From positions 261,381 through 325,380 of the forward strand of contig CANLUT010000003.1 of NCBI GenBank assembly GCA_947494335.1: a stretch of 64,000 bases of DNA. Direction: 5' to 3'. The DNA is from Oligoflexales bacterium. Its GTDB lineage: Bacteria; Bdellovibrionota_B; Oligoflexia; Oligoflexales; RGVZ01. Numbering within the stretch: the first letter of the stretch is position 1; each line of letters starts with the position of its first letter. Below, piece after piece: positions 17,027-26,683 of this stretch. Both the position numbers and the translations under genes were made by a program. The notes beneath the pieces are model-generated. The model had not been told where the DNA came from and searched no databases. It saw nothing but the letters and a program-made list of their open reading frames with translations.

Positions 17027-17680
17027 CTATTTTTTAAGTTCAGAGCGCAACACCATCCAAATTTCGAAGTATTTCCAAGCAGGCGGTACATCATGCCCCT
17101 GTTCGTGATCAGGTCGTAAAATTAGATCACCGGTGGCAGTCAGGAGGCGTCGAACCTCCGCATTTTGTTCCAGCTTAGACTTCATCGCATGGTAAATAAT
17201 CTTGTAGTGGTCGCCTTTTTCCGGCGTGCGATAGGTCATCTTTTTGCCCTGATAAGTGACCCAATTGATGTTCATCGCTTTCATATTTTGTTCTGCGAGG
17301 TTGCCGGCATGCTTTGCTTCAAAGCCCGTCATTTTCGCAACTTGATCTCGCGTAAACTTCCAAACCAGTCTTGGAAATTTCAAGCGTTCATCCTCTGCTC
17401 CTTCAGGATATTTCATCATTTGCCAGAAGCCTTCGATGCCTGGATATTTTTTACCGTCAAGCTCAATAGGGGTTGCTGCAAAGTTCGAAAGAATTCCAAG
17501 CTCAGTTCTCTTGGATAAAATCACCTCACCTGGTTTTGCTTGCTGGGGAAGTATCTCCCATGATGCAGCATCGCTTCGCGGGACCGGCTGCCACCACGCG
17601 GCAGGATAATTCGTTTTCTGAATACCTTTTCCCATTGCTGGTAAAGATAAAGATGCCGCAAGTAATATGACAAGTTTCAT
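17027..17680 (-). CDS. Exported NADAR-domain protein (YbiA-like fold)
   Basis: After a signal peptide (MKLVILLAASLSLPAMG) the protein reads ILSNFAATPIELDGKKYPGIE and GFWQMMKYP, which is the opening signature of NADAR/YbiA proteins. It continues with NLAEQNMKAM, an alpha-helical middle, and the ending VRRLLTATGDLIL. The ATG at 17680 has a CAGGAG ribosome site; the frame extends 13 codons further without one. NADAR proteins act on riboflavin intermediates or remove ADP-ribose from guanine in nucleic acids, all in the cytoplasm. Export of the domain is unusual. Its length of 217 residues fits one domain plus a signal. Confidence 0.75.
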   Translation of the reverse strand: MKLVILLAASLSLPAMGKGIQKTNYPAAWWQPVPRSDAASWEILPQQAKPGEVILSKRTELGILSNFAATPIELDGKKYPGIEGFWQMMKYPEGAEDERLKFPRLVWKFTRDQVAKMTGFEAKHAGNLAEQNMKAMNINWVTYQGKKMTYRTPEKGDHYKIIYHAMKSKLEQNAEVRRLLTATGDLILRPDHEQGHDVPPAWKYFEIWMVLRSELKK

Positions 17681-17930
17681 GATTGCAAGAACTCCTGGAC
17701 TACTAGAACGGACGTACACAAGTTTTTTTGAACAAAAAAAACAGCGAAAACTTTAAATATTCCTAAACGATACTGCGTCGATTGAAAAACATACTAAAAA
17801 TGCATTGATTTCGATGGGATCACAAAGGCTTATACATTTAACAGCGGTTTTTTTGAAGGTCGCATGAATTCGGCTTACCATAGTAGAAGACCTTTCATCA
17901 TCAAAAATCATAACCTTTTACGGGGTCATC

Positions 17931-20408
17931 ATGAAGCCAACTGCAACTGGTCGATTACGAATTGCATCAATTTTTGCCATGATTTTGGCCTTTGTTGCTG
18001 TCAGTTACGCTTGTAAGCCACGAACAGACGCCTCCCGGGTTCAGGGTGATGAATTATCTGGACGTGGGTCCTATCCGATTTGGTCTTATGATGCAGGGCC
18101 GAACCCTAAAACGGACATTGGCAACGAACTAATCAATCTCCAAGCAAACATTCCTTACTTCCCCGGTCTCTCGTATGCCATCTTTGGTGATCAAATGTTT
18201 CGTCCAGCATTTGGTCCAGTTTTGTGGCGTATGCTCCAAGAGCCAAACAGTGTAAAGATTCTTTTCATTGGTCAGGATGCTACCCATATCGCTGAGGCTG
18301 CTGGCCGCACGGCGACCGCAGGATTCGGTGGGCGTGCGCAAGATCTAGCGAAATATTTTGGTGTTGGCTCGAGCGCTGCTTTCATCAACACATTCCCTTA
18401 TACCATTCGCTGGCAGTACTCATTTTTTGATGCTCCCATCGTTAATGGTGCGTCTGGAAGCGAGAAGCTATCGTACGGATCACTAACTTCAAATCCTGTT
18501 TGGTTGCTATCTCAAGATCTTGAAAGTCCGATCGTCAAGTGGCGCAATCAGTTGATTTCCTGGATTATCAAAAATAATAAAAAGTCTCTGAAGATGATCG
18601 TTTTGTTCGGTGGTGCAGCACGAGACACCATGGGCACATTCATTACAGCAAATGGCGGAACGGTTGGTAGTCGCTACGATGCGGCAGAACTGGCGAATAT
18701 CAAGGTGCCAGAATTTCAATATGTCTATAGCGGCGGTAACACTCAGGCTATAAGCCCATTGACGGCTGACGGAAAAGATCTTTACCGAGAGTTCAATGGT
18801 CAAGCCCCGAACTACGAAGATGAACCCAAGATGAACGAGTTGCGCTCGAGATTCCAGCAGGATTTCAATGCCAACCCGTCACGCTGGACCCAGAAAATGG
18901 TTTTCTCGCGCGGCGGCGTTAAGGGAAGTGGCGTGATTCATCCGGCCCAAATTGGTGGCTACGATGTAAACCGAAAAATGATGGTCAATGGTAAACAGAC
19001 AATTTCTCTCAAAGGTATGAAGCTACAGGATGGAACTTTGATCGATGGCGATTTACTTGTCACCCAGTTACCACACCCGACTGCATTGAGTAGCATGACG
19101 GATACAGATGCTTCCGCTGCTGTAAAAAATGGAATCAAGCCGCTTGAGCCGTACAGCAGATCTGGCTGGAAGATTGAGCCAGATCGTGGATTTTCGAGTG
19201 CGTTTACAGAAGGCAAAGACTACCGCTATGCAAGAGCTTCGATGGGAACAGAGTACTATGATTTCGGAGCTCCGAATTCGCGTATGGTGAATGTATCGTC
19301 GGCATCTCGCATGTCTACGAATGTGATTGTCTTCGGTACGCGCGACAAAGTTAGTTTTGATCAGGAGGCGATCAAGTCGATGACGTACGCAACTCCGTCG
19401 TCTTATCCGCCTAATAGCGAAGTTTGGCTGACTAAACCGAATAGTACCGATGGTTCTCGTAACCAAAGCCTGAAAAATCGTCGCTACGCATTTGATCCGG
19501 GGCCTCCTGAAGAATTTGCAAAATTGATGAAAACATCTCTACCAAAAGACGAAAACTTCATCCGCAAGCGCGACGATAACGGTGATTATGCGCACTACCG
19601 CGGTACCTTTAACGCTCCACGTGTTTTGATCGTCGCTGATCCAGACGGTTATGACGATCTGATTACGGCAAGAGCGCTCACTGGAACTCGGGGCCAGTAT
19701 CTGCAGTCATTAATGGATAGCATGGGTGTTGGTACAAATTATCTCGTCATTAAAACGGCGCCCTACGGTCAGGATCCCGATTGGCAAGATACATTCAATG
19801 CTACTAAGCCTTATAGAGAAGCGCTGCTTAAGAAGATCGTTTCGTCCCATAAGCCTGAACTGGTGCTAACAGACGGGCCCTTTGCAAAAGCAGAAGTGGC
19901 ACGAATTCTTACAGCAAATAGCTTAACCGTTGTAAACATCGAGCGTAGTGGCAATGCTAACAGTAGTGGTATTGAACAAGCAGTCGCTCAAATCAAAAAA
20001 ATTCCAGCTTTTAGCCGTGCATCTTTCTCGGGGAAGATGACAGATATTCCTCGTCTACACATGACATATTATGCTCGTGCATGGGAAGGCACATCGGGTG
20101 ACCGCGTGATTGCATCGCCAGATCCTAAGTATGCTGGGAAGGCTTACGCATTTGTAGCGCCGCGTTGGGCTTATCAACAGAAGTATTCCATGCCAGCGAA
20201 TGAAATTGCAGGCTGTGAGAAATTATTCATGAAAGCAGTTCAGGCAAAAGTTCGTCTGGGTGGTGAGCCAATCGTTAAAATGTCTGAGCGCTTACGCACT
20301 GGTGTAGTTCCGGCTAGTCCTTGTCAGGGGCTAAGTCGTGAGGATACATCATCGGTCGAAGTCGATACGATAAGTTCAGTAGAAGAGACCAGGCCTGAGC
20401 GACTTTGA
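17931..20408 (+). CDS. Exported protein with two uracil-DNA-glycosylase-like domains
   Basis: An 825-residue protein with a signal sequence ending SYAC (residue 28), so either a lipoprotein with a weak lipobox or a secreted protein. The first domain (about 60-420) has KILFIGQDATH (residues 109-119, compare GQDPYH), KMIVLFGGAARD (compare VVFLLWG), and LPHPTALS (380-387, compare HPSPLS). These are the three hallmark segments of uracil-DNA glycosylase, in order. A second domain (about 560-700) has VLIVADPDGYDD then GTRGQYLQSLMDSMG, like family 4/5 enzymes. Catalysis and target are unknown. It starts with an ACGGGG site and ends at a clear terminator. Confidence 0.7.
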   Translation: MKPTATGRLRIASIFAMILAFVAVSYACKPRTDASRVQGDELSGRGSYPIWSYDAGPNPKTDIGNELINLQANIPYFPGLSYAIFGDQMFRPAFGPVLWRMLQEPNSVKILFIGQDATHIAEAAGRTATAGFGGRAQDLAKYFGVGSSAAFINTFPYTIRWQYSFFDAPIVNGASGSEKLSYGSLTSNPVWLLSQDLESPIVKWRNQLISWIIKNNKKSLKMIVLFGGAARDTMGTFITANGGTVGSRYDAAELANIKVPEFQYVYSGGNTQAISPLTADGKDLYREFNGQAPNYEDEPKMNELRSRFQQDFNANPSRWTQKMVFSRGGVKGSGVIHPAQIGGYDVNRKMMVNGKQTISLKGMKLQDGTLIDGDLLVTQLPHPTALSSMTDTDASAAVKNGIKPLEPYSRSGWKIEPDRGFSSAFTEGKDYRYARASMGTEYYDFGAPNSRMVNVSSASRMSTNVIVFGTRDKVSFDQEAIKSMTYATPSSYPPNSEVWLTKPNSTDGSRNQSLKNRRYAFDPGPPEEFAKLMKTSLPKDENFIRKRDDNGDYAHYRGTFNAPRVLIVADPDGYDDLITARALTGTRGQYLQSLMDSMGVGTNYLVIKTAPYGQDPDWQDTFNATKPYREALLKKIVSSHKPELVLTDGPFAKAEVARILTANSLTVVNIERSGNANSSGIEQAVAQIKKIPAFSRASFSGKMTDIPRLHMTYYARAWEGTSGDRVIASPDPKYAGKAYAFVAPRWAYQQKYSMPANEIAGCEKLFMKAVQAKVRLGGEPIVKMSERLRTGVVPASPCQGLSREDTSSVEVDTISSVEETRPERL

Positions 20409-20430
20409 TTTGATTTGGCCCAAGAACAAT

Positions 20431-20465
20431 AAAACCCGCTCCAATCGGAGCGGGTTTTCATTTTG
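20431..20465 (+). terminator. Bidirectional intrinsic terminator
   Basis: AAAACCCGCTCC (20431-20442) pairs perfectly with GGAGCGGGTTTT (20447-20458) around a 4-base loop, and T-rich sequence follows on both strands. It separates the convergent genes that end at 20408 and 20475. Confidence 0.92.
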
Positions 20466-20474
20466 TGAATACTA

Positions 20475-21371
20475 TTAATCCAAATTGAAAACAGTCTTTA
20501 CCGCGCAGTGATCAGAGATGGTGTCGTTATATCTCTGGAGGGTTCTGCGATCAGATTGGTTGCAAGGGCCAATGATGTGATGAAAGCTGACTTTATCTGC
20601 TAAGGTCCCAGTGATCCAGGCACGATCAAATTTCGCAGGTTCATAGCTTTCGTGAGTCGTTGCCCAGGAAAATTTTTCAGGAGATGGGACTTCTTCCATT
20701 TGGCTTCCTGCAAGGATTCTGGAGAAGTTTTCTGGGTCATCGCCGTATGTGTTGAAGTCGCCAACGATTGTTACCGGAAGAGTTTCGCTATCGCGCTTAA
20801 TATATTTGGAAATGACTTCCATCTGTCGGAGTCTCGTCGATGAAAAATCTGGAGCAGACTTCAAGTGAACGGCGAAAAGATGCATGACGGCTTTCCCGCC
20901 ACTGGTTTTGACGATTCCGTGAACTGCTGGTCGAAGCTCTCCATTGAGATCGACTTCGTCTAAAGTATAGGATTTTGAACCGGGAGCTTTTTCAAATTTT
21001 AAATGAGGCTTGACGCAAACGACTACGTGTTGATGCTCGGGGTCCCTGTGATTGTATGAGTAACAGTTGTAGCGCTTTTCAAGTAGGACGTCAGACAGCA
21101 ACTTAACGTCGACGATTTCCTCAAATGCCAGGACGTCAGCCATCAGGCCGCTGTCAGTCATGTGTTTGCGAATAGTTTGTATTCTAATCTCGTCTCTGGA
21201 GGCTTTGTTTTGAGATGTGTTGTGTTCTTTGGATCCAAACCAACGAAGGTTGAATTGAGCAAGACTAATTTGCTCTTTTCCGCCGTCAGATCGGGATGCT
21301 TTGGCGGAATACCCGCCACTCATGGTCATGGCTAGGAAGGTGAAGAGTAAATGGGACAACTTGAGTTTCAT
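20475..21371 (-). CDS. Exported endonuclease/exonuclease/phosphatase family protein
   Basis: The ATG at 21371 follows AAGGAG and gives a signal peptide (HLLFTFLAMTMSGGYSAKAS). The EEP fold is shown by LAQFNLRWFG (catalytic asparagine), ADVLAFEEIVD (metal-binding glutamate), LFAVHLKSA, TIVGDFNTYGDD and ISDHCAVKTVF. All key residues are present, so an active phosphodiesterase is likely. DNase I-like nucleases and sphingomyelinase-type enzymes share the fold, so the substrate is open; the Y/W/FG insert and the context favour a nuclease. It is 298 residues long. Confidence 0.85.
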   Translation of the reverse strand: MKLKLSHLLFTFLAMTMSGGYSAKASRSDGGKEQISLAQFNLRWFGSKEHNTSQNKASRDEIRIQTIRKHMTDSGLMADVLAFEEIVDVKLLSDVLLEKRYNCYSYNHRDPEHQHVVVCVKPHLKFEKAPGSKSYTLDEVDLNGELRPAVHGIVKTSGGKAVMHLFAVHLKSAPDFSSTRLRQMEVISKYIKRDSETLPVTIVGDFNTYGDDPENFSRILAGSQMEEVPSPEKFSWATTHESYEPAKFDRAWITGTLADKVSFHHIIGPCNQSDRRTLQRYNDTISDHCAVKTVFNLD

Positions 21372-21656
21372 GCAGGCTCCTTCTGCAGTTAGCGGCATCG
21401 CACCACAACGCCCGCATTCCATGCGGACTATTAAAAACACAACTTTGATTGACTCTTACTAAATAGTGTAACGCTTATTTTGGAGCTTGGAAATATTAAA
21501 AATTGTAACAGAATAGAATAATAAATTCGATCTCTTAGCGACAATAAGAATTATGACGAAAGTTTAATCCGTAAGCGAACATCAGCAACTGCCATATCGC
21601 TTTTACCAGAGAGTAAAGCCATACGGCAGTTGTATGTTAGTCAATGGCGACTTGAT

Positions 21657-23183
21657 TCAGTCTTCAAAGAACTCTTCTTTTTTAAGCAGAGGGAAAAGGA
21701 TGACGTCCCTGATGCTAGGGCTATTTGTCAAAAGCATACACAAACGGTCGATACCAATTCCTTCTCCGGCTGCCGGCGGCATTCCGTATTCGAGTGCGCG
21801 GACGTAATCATAGTCAACATCACAGGCTTCCTCGTCACCGCTAGCCTTGGCTTCTGCTTGTTCTGAGAAGCGTTCAAGCTGATCAGTGGGGTTGTTAAGC
21901 TCATTAAAGGCATTGGCGATTTCCCAGCCATTCACAAATAATTCAAAACGGTCTACGACATCGGGGTTCTTGTCGTTGCGTCGCGCCAGAGGTGATATCT
22001 CGGTTGGGAAGTCAGTAATAAATGTTGGCTGCACGAGACCGCCCTCGGCGAACTCTTCAAAACAAAGAACCATCAGCTTGTCAGCAGATAGTTTCGTAAG
22101 AGTTTTCTCATCGTGACCCTTTGCTTTCAGTTTTTGAATCATCGACGCCGGTTGTCGTGTTTCTGCTTCCGTTAAACCGGTCGAAGCGACAACCGCCTCG
22201 CGCATGGTCATACGCTTAAATGGCATTGCGAAGCTGATTTCTCGCTCGGCAAAGGTCACCGACTCTTTGTTATATAGATGACGAACAAGCCCGTTTAGCA
22301 ACTCCTCAGTCAGTCGCATGTGATCTTCATAAGTGGCCCAGGCCTCATAGAACTCGATCGACGTGAACTCGGGATTGTGCTTGATGGAAAGGCCTTCGTT
22401 GCGAAAACAACGGTTCATCTCAAAGACTTTGTTAAACCCGCCCACAAGCAGTCGCTTCAAATGAAGTTCAGGCGCGATGCGCATGAATAGCTCCATATCT
22501 AAGGCGTTGTGGTGGGTCAAAAATGGCTTGGCAGTTGCTCCCCCGGCGACGGAGTGCATCATCGGCGTTTCAACTTCGAGATAGCCACGGTCGTAAAAGA
22601 AATCACGAATATATCGCACAATCATGCTGCGCTTGCGCAGCGTGTCCCGGCTCTCGGCGTTCATAGTCATGTCGACATAGCGCATGCGGTAACATAGCTC
22701 TGCATCTGTTAGACCATGAAACTTTTCAGGAAGCGGACGAATAGATTTGGTGACAAGTTTGAATTCTTTGGCGTGGATGGCCAATTCGCCTTTTCCGGTG
22801 CGGAACATATGGCCGCGCGCCCATATAAAATCGCCGTAGTCCAAGAGCTTGTATTCGGCAAAATCAGCCTCGGAGAGATCGTTTTTACTCACATAAATTT
22901 GCATTCGTCCCACGCCGTCATCGCAGTCGATAAAGGCAGCTTTTCCAAAGTCGCGTACCAGCATGGCTCGACCCGCTAGCGCATAATCTGTGGAGATGCC
23001 GGCAAGTTCTTCTTTGGTCTGAGCATCGTGGCGTTTGCGTAGCTCAACAGACGAAACGTTCGGCTTTAAATTTGTCTTGTAAGACAAAGAGCCCATCTCC
23101 ATCATCTTGGCACGTTTATCCAAACGCGCATCGATCTGTTCTGAAAACGTGTCGGTCCATTGCTTGACGAATTTTTCACGCAT
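21657..23183 (-). CDS. lysS: Lysine-tRNA ligase (class II)
   Basis: LysS charges tRNA-Lys. It has an N-terminal OB-fold (VRDFGKAAFIDCDDGVGRMQIYVSK), then class II motif 1 (RSMIVRYIRDFFYDRGYLEVETP), motif 2 (EMNRCFRNEGLSIKHNPEFTS in parts) and motif 3 (GIGIDRLCMLL). The DYDYVRALEYGMPPAAGEG stretch is characteristic of LysS. The ATG at 23183 with AAGAGGATC gives 508 residues; upstream codons are not needed. The 285 bases downstream (21372-21656) hold no gene; a 7-bp imperfect hairpin at 21587-21631 lacks a T run. Confidence 0.96.
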   Translation of the reverse strand: MREKFVKQWTDTFSEQIDARLDKRAKMMEMGSLSYKTNLKPNVSSVELRKRHDAQTKEELAGISTDYALAGRAMLVRDFGKAAFIDCDDGVGRMQIYVSKNDLSEADFAEYKLLDYGDFIWARGHMFRTGKGELAIHAKEFKLVTKSIRPLPEKFHGLTDAELCYRMRYVDMTMNAESRDTLRKRSMIVRYIRDFFYDRGYLEVETPMMHSVAGGATAKPFLTHHNALDMELFMRIAPELHLKRLLVGGFNKVFEMNRCFRNEGLSIKHNPEFTSIEFYEAWATYEDHMRLTEELLNGLVRHLYNKESVTFAEREISFAMPFKRMTMREAVVASTGLTEAETRQPASMIQKLKAKGHDEKTLTKLSADKLMVLCFEEFAEGGLVQPTFITDFPTEISPLARRNDKNPDVVDRFELFVNGWEIANAFNELNNPTDQLERFSEQAEAKASGDEEACDVDYDYVRALEYGMPPAAGEGIGIDRLCMLLTNSPSIRDVILFPLLKKEEFFED

Positions 23184-23369
23184 AATGACGATCCTCTTAA
23201 GAGCTTGAAGGGTGCACCATATCAAAGTCAGGATGCATAAAGCCACCAAAAGCTAAATATGTTAGACTGATAGGGTTCAATAAGGACGTTCTTGAGCCTT
23301 CTGGCTTTGGAAGTTTAAGTGTTCTGTCTAAAATATAAACAAAAGCCTGCCGATTAGGTGCTTCTTATT

Positions 23370-24146
23370 ATGATTGATGCCCACGCCCATCTTTCAGATC
23401 CAAGACTCGGAGCGGACATGATTCTGCTAGCCGATCAATTGAAGTCATTGGGCCTTGAACGCGTTGTTCTTGGAGGCGTAGACCCTAAGGAGTGGCTATT
23501 TCAGGCAAAACTAAAAAAAGCCAGGCCGACATTTATTTCCCCGGTGGTGGGAATTCACCCGTGGACGGTTCGCGATCACGATGAGTCTGAGTTGGAGGCG
23601 ATGTTTCGCACCCTTGAAAATTCAATCACAGGTGCCGACGCGATTGGGGAGGTTGGACTGGATTTTCATCCAAAAAGAACCACTGAGCAGTTGGATAAGC
23701 AGTCACGGTGGTGTCTGCGCCAATTAGAGCTTGCGCAAAGGGTCGGGTTGCCTGTGGTGCTGCATGTGGTTCAAGGCCATGACGTTATGCAGAGCCTCCT
23801 AAAGAATGTGTCGATTAAGGGTGCTTTGGTGCATGGATTTCGGGGGTCGTCAGAGGTTGCAAAATTTTATCTTGCGCGTGGGTTCGTTCTATCTTTGGGC
23901 CAGCGTTCGTTTAGAGGGCTGGAGTACGATGATTATCGATGGTTGCCGCAGTCCGGGTTTGTGTTGGAAAGTGATGCGCCACCTTTGGCTAAAGACGTTT
24001 CCAATATCAATGCGGTCAGCCATGAATGGTTGAAGTCTTTAGATGAAGCGGCCGCATTTCTGGCTGCTATGTGGTCATTATCAAAGGCAGACGTTTGGAG
24101 ACTTGCTGCGCAAAATCTTGCGCGCATGATACCTGAGCCGTATTGA
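23370..24146 (+). CDS. tatD: TatD family metal-dependent hydrolase
   Basis: A 258-residue TIM-barrel hydrolase with the metal ligands of the TatD family: IDAHAHLSD (HxH), GEVGLDFH (glutamate), LHVVQGHD and VHGFRGS (histidines), and LESDAPP (aspartate). TatD enzymes have 3'-5' DNA exonuclease activity and remove damaged ends. The ATG at 23370 opens the HxH motif within four residues, as is normal. It stops one base before the stop of the M28 peptidase gene on the other strand. Confidence 0.85.
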   Translation: MIDAHAHLSDPRLGADMILLADQLKSLGLERVVLGGVDPKEWLFQAKLKKARPTFISPVVGIHPWTVRDHDESELEAMFRTLENSITGADAIGEVGLDFHPKRTTEQLDKQSRWCLRQLELAQRVGLPVVLHVVQGHDVMQSLLKNVSIKGALVHGFRGSSEVAKFYLARGFVLSLGQRSFRGLEYDDYRWLPQSGFVLESDAPPLAKDVSNINAVSHEWLKSLDEAAAFLAAMWSLSKADVWRLAAQNLARMIPEPY

Positions 24147-25433
24147 TTATTTTGTCAGACCGTAGACTGTGTTTGCTGCGGCGCGCGTCATTTTTTCCAT
24201 GTACGTCCAATTGACCTTTTGGACCGTGTCGCAGGTCCGGTGATAGCAGGGATTGCCATCGCCACCGAAAAAATTTTGGCTCACAACAATAGCCGGCCGG
24301 TCGTACTCCCAAAAAACGGCATGATCACTGCGGTTAGTGCAGGCGTCTATTTTTTTCAATGGGATGCCGTCCCGGCTGATGGTCTGCAGCAATGCCTGGC
24401 TTAATGAGGGAGAAGTGTTCTCGTTGCAGTCGATAGTGTGAAACGCACCATCATTGTCACTGTCATAGCCGGTCATTTCTATATTTATAAGGTTGATTTT
24501 GGGCATTTCACCCGATTTATTCAGGTCGCGAGCGTAAGCCGTACTACCAACGAGGCCACGCTCTTCTTCGTCAAAAGCGACAAATCTTATAGTTCGGCGA
24601 AGATCTTTACCGGCAAGAGCGCGTGCAATGGTCAATGATGAAATGGTCCCTGACCCGTCATCGTCTGCGCCGGCGGTTTGAACTGTATCCAGGTGGCCTG
24701 AAACCATAATGATTTGATCATCAACGGGGTTTGCTGGGCGTTTTTCGGCGACTAAGTTGACACCAGAACTATAACGATGCTCTGAAACCTGGAATCCTAG
24801 GGCTTCGTAGGCTGTCTTCAACCATGCACGGGCCTTCGTCTTGTTGTCAACAGAGGCTCTATTGGTCAAAGTGTATTGCTGCCCGTCAATGACAATGGGG
24901 CGGGCACCAGAAAGTGACTCTAGGTCCTCGCGCATGCGAAGTGGGTCAATGTCTAGGCCTTTAATTGGTGTTGAGAGAATAGATAGATTTGATACCGATT
25001 CAGGTGACTTTTGAGCAGATGGATTCTTGATCTCGGATAAATCAATTTTCCTGGGGTGAGCCATCAAACCGAATCTACTTGCTAAGAGAAATGCTTCGCG
25101 TTCGTCGCGAGCTGAAAAAACAACGACTCTGCCACTGCGGAATATTTCCGACGCTATTTTCGTAGCGTCCGCGTTGTCGATCTCGACAACGAAAAGATCT
25201 TCATGATCTGGCAGCTCAAAAGTATGGCCACCCGCGACAATGCTTTGGCTTGGGGCTACAACGATTCGCTCATGATCGGTGGCCAATCGCGCAAAAAATG
25301 GAGTCTCGTCTTGTTTGCTGACGACTTTGATAGAAACTTTTTCGTGAGACCGTGACGTCATCTGTCCACAACCAGATGCCAGCACCGTTAATCCCAGGAT
25401 CCAAAGTGGTAATAATTGAAACATGAGCTGCAT
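24147..25433 (-). CDS. M28 family zinc aminopeptidase lipoprotein
   Basis: A lipoprotein (lipobox VLASGC) of 428 residues. The C-terminal half is an M28 peptidase: MVSGHLDTVQTAGADDDGSG (zinc histidine and aspartate), FDEEERGLVGS (catalytic and zinc glutamates), a later aspartate in IEMTGYDSDNDG, and CYHRTCDTV (zinc histidine). The N-terminal 150 residues lack a clear domain. It is likely anchored in the envelope and digests peptides from outside. It is convergent with tatD without any spacer. Confidence 0.88.
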   Translation of the reverse strand: MQLMFQLLPLWILGLTVLASGCGQMTSRSHEKVSIKVVSKQDETPFFARLATDHERIVVAPSQSIVAGGHTFELPDHEDLFVVEIDNADATKIASEIFRSGRVVVFSARDEREAFLLASRFGLMAHPRKIDLSEIKNPSAQKSPESVSNLSILSTPIKGLDIDPLRMREDLESLSGARPIVIDGQQYTLTNRASVDNKTKARAWLKTAYEALGFQVSEHRYSSGVNLVAEKRPANPVDDQIIMVSGHLDTVQTAGADDDGSGTISSLTIARALAGKDLRRTIRFVAFDEEERGLVGSTAYARDLNKSGEMPKINLINIEMTGYDSDNDGAFHTIDCNENTSPSLSQALLQTISRDGIPLKKIDACTNRSDHAVFWEYDRPAIVVSQNFFGGDGNPCYHRTCDTVQKVNWTYMEKMTRAAANTVYGLTK

Positions 25434-25658
25434 GATTGAATCGGCCCTTCGGGGAATGAATGAAGTTAAGCTTGAGGGTAGCCCATTTATGTAAATGATT
25501 CCAATAAATTGACGAGGTCTGGTGGGCTCTCAGTGACGTCATTGAACGTGGGCTAGAAGGCGTCCTATGCAAAAGGGCTAGCGGTCCAGTCATGGTCTGA
25601 TGTAAGTAGGCGCCCCTGGGGAATATCTAATTTTATACGAGGCTTATGAGCGTTTAAC

Positions 25659-26597
25659 ATGTCCTTTGATGCGCCAAAATCGAGTCATAATAAAGATAAT
25701 GAGGGTGCTGAAAGCGCAGTTGGGCGAGATCGCCGATTTGAGCGACTGGCGCGTCTTGTGGACTATGATGGTATTGTTAAGCTTCGCCATGCCCACGTGA
25801 TGATTGTTGGTCTAGGCGGCGTGGGTTCTTGGTGTGCCGAGGCCATTGTTCGCAGTGGCGTTGGGACTGTGACGCTCATTGATTTTGACAAGGTCTCGAT
25901 CAATAACTTCAACCGTCAAATGCCAGCCTTGGAGACCACTGTGGGTGTTTCCAAAGCTAAAGCCCTTTATGAGCGTTTGAAACTCATTAATCGTCATTGC
26001 AACATCATTGTGAAGGAAGAACAGGTTGATCGTTTTGATATTGGTCGCATTTTCGACCGTAAGGTTGATTTTGTGATCGATGCAATCGATCAACTCGGTA
26101 ACAAGTGTGCGCTCATCAATTACTGCGTTAGAAAAAATATCAAGATTGTGACGTCCGTTGGAGCAGGTGGACGACTTGATCCGACCCAGATTCGAGTGGT
26201 CGATTTATCTGAGACAAAAGATGACAGTCTTGCACGCATGGTCCGAATTTACTTACGTAAACGCCACATGTTCCCGAGAACCGGCCGCTTTTACGTGCCG
26301 ACGGTCATTAGTCTTGAACCATTACGAATTCCTGTGGAGCCTAAGTTTCCTGAGGATGCTGAAGACATCACACCTCAGGAGCTGGCGGCCTTGGATCCTG
26401 TGAGCAAAGATCGTCGTAAGATGATCATGGGTACAGCCGCCTTTGTTACCAGTTGTTTTGGGATGACTTGTGCCTCGGTGGCCGTACGAACAATTCTTGG
26501 GGAGAAAATACCCGGATTAAAGAATCGCCCGGGAAGTTTTCGTTTACCCAAAGAACCGCCACTTCCGCTTCCTGAGTATGACGGTGAGCCTGTTTGA
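25659..26597 (+). CDS. tcdA: tRNA threonylcarbamoyladenosine dehydratase TcdA
   Basis: TcdA (CsdL) cyclises the N6-threonylcarbamoyl group of A37 in tRNA using ATP. The E1-like Rossmann fold is evident: VMIVGLGGVGSWCAEA, LIDFDKVSINNFNRQ, then VIDAIDQLGNKC. The C-terminal PGSFR tail and TCASVAVRTI fit the family. Residues 1-20 before RFERLARL are polar. No csdA/csdE partner lies nearby. The gene has its own upstream gap of 225 bases and leads to tyrS 86 bases later. Confidence 0.92.
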   Translation: MSFDAPKSSHNKDNEGAESAVGRDRRFERLARLVDYDGIVKLRHAHVMIVGLGGVGSWCAEAIVRSGVGTVTLIDFDKVSINNFNRQMPALETTVGVSKAKALYERLKLINRHCNIIVKEEQVDRFDIGRIFDRKVDFVIDAIDQLGNKCALINYCVRKNIKIVTSVGAGGRLDPTQIRVVDLSETKDDSLARMVRIYLRKRHMFPRTGRFYVPTVISLEPLRIPVEPKFPEDAEDITPQELAALDPVSKDRRKMIMGTAAFVTSCFGMTCASVAVRTILGEKIPGLKNRPGSFRLPKEPPLPLPEYDGEPV

Positions 26598-26683
26598 TCT
26601 GTAAATGCATTTGTCGGAATAATGTCTGGCAACTTAGACTGCGTTTCTATTATGATTTAGCTGTATGTCATTAACCTGATCCG

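Noticed and set aside
21587-21631. An imperfect hairpin (AACTGCC/GGCAGTT) after lysS as a terminator.
   Set aside because: No run of T follows on either strand, so it was not listed.
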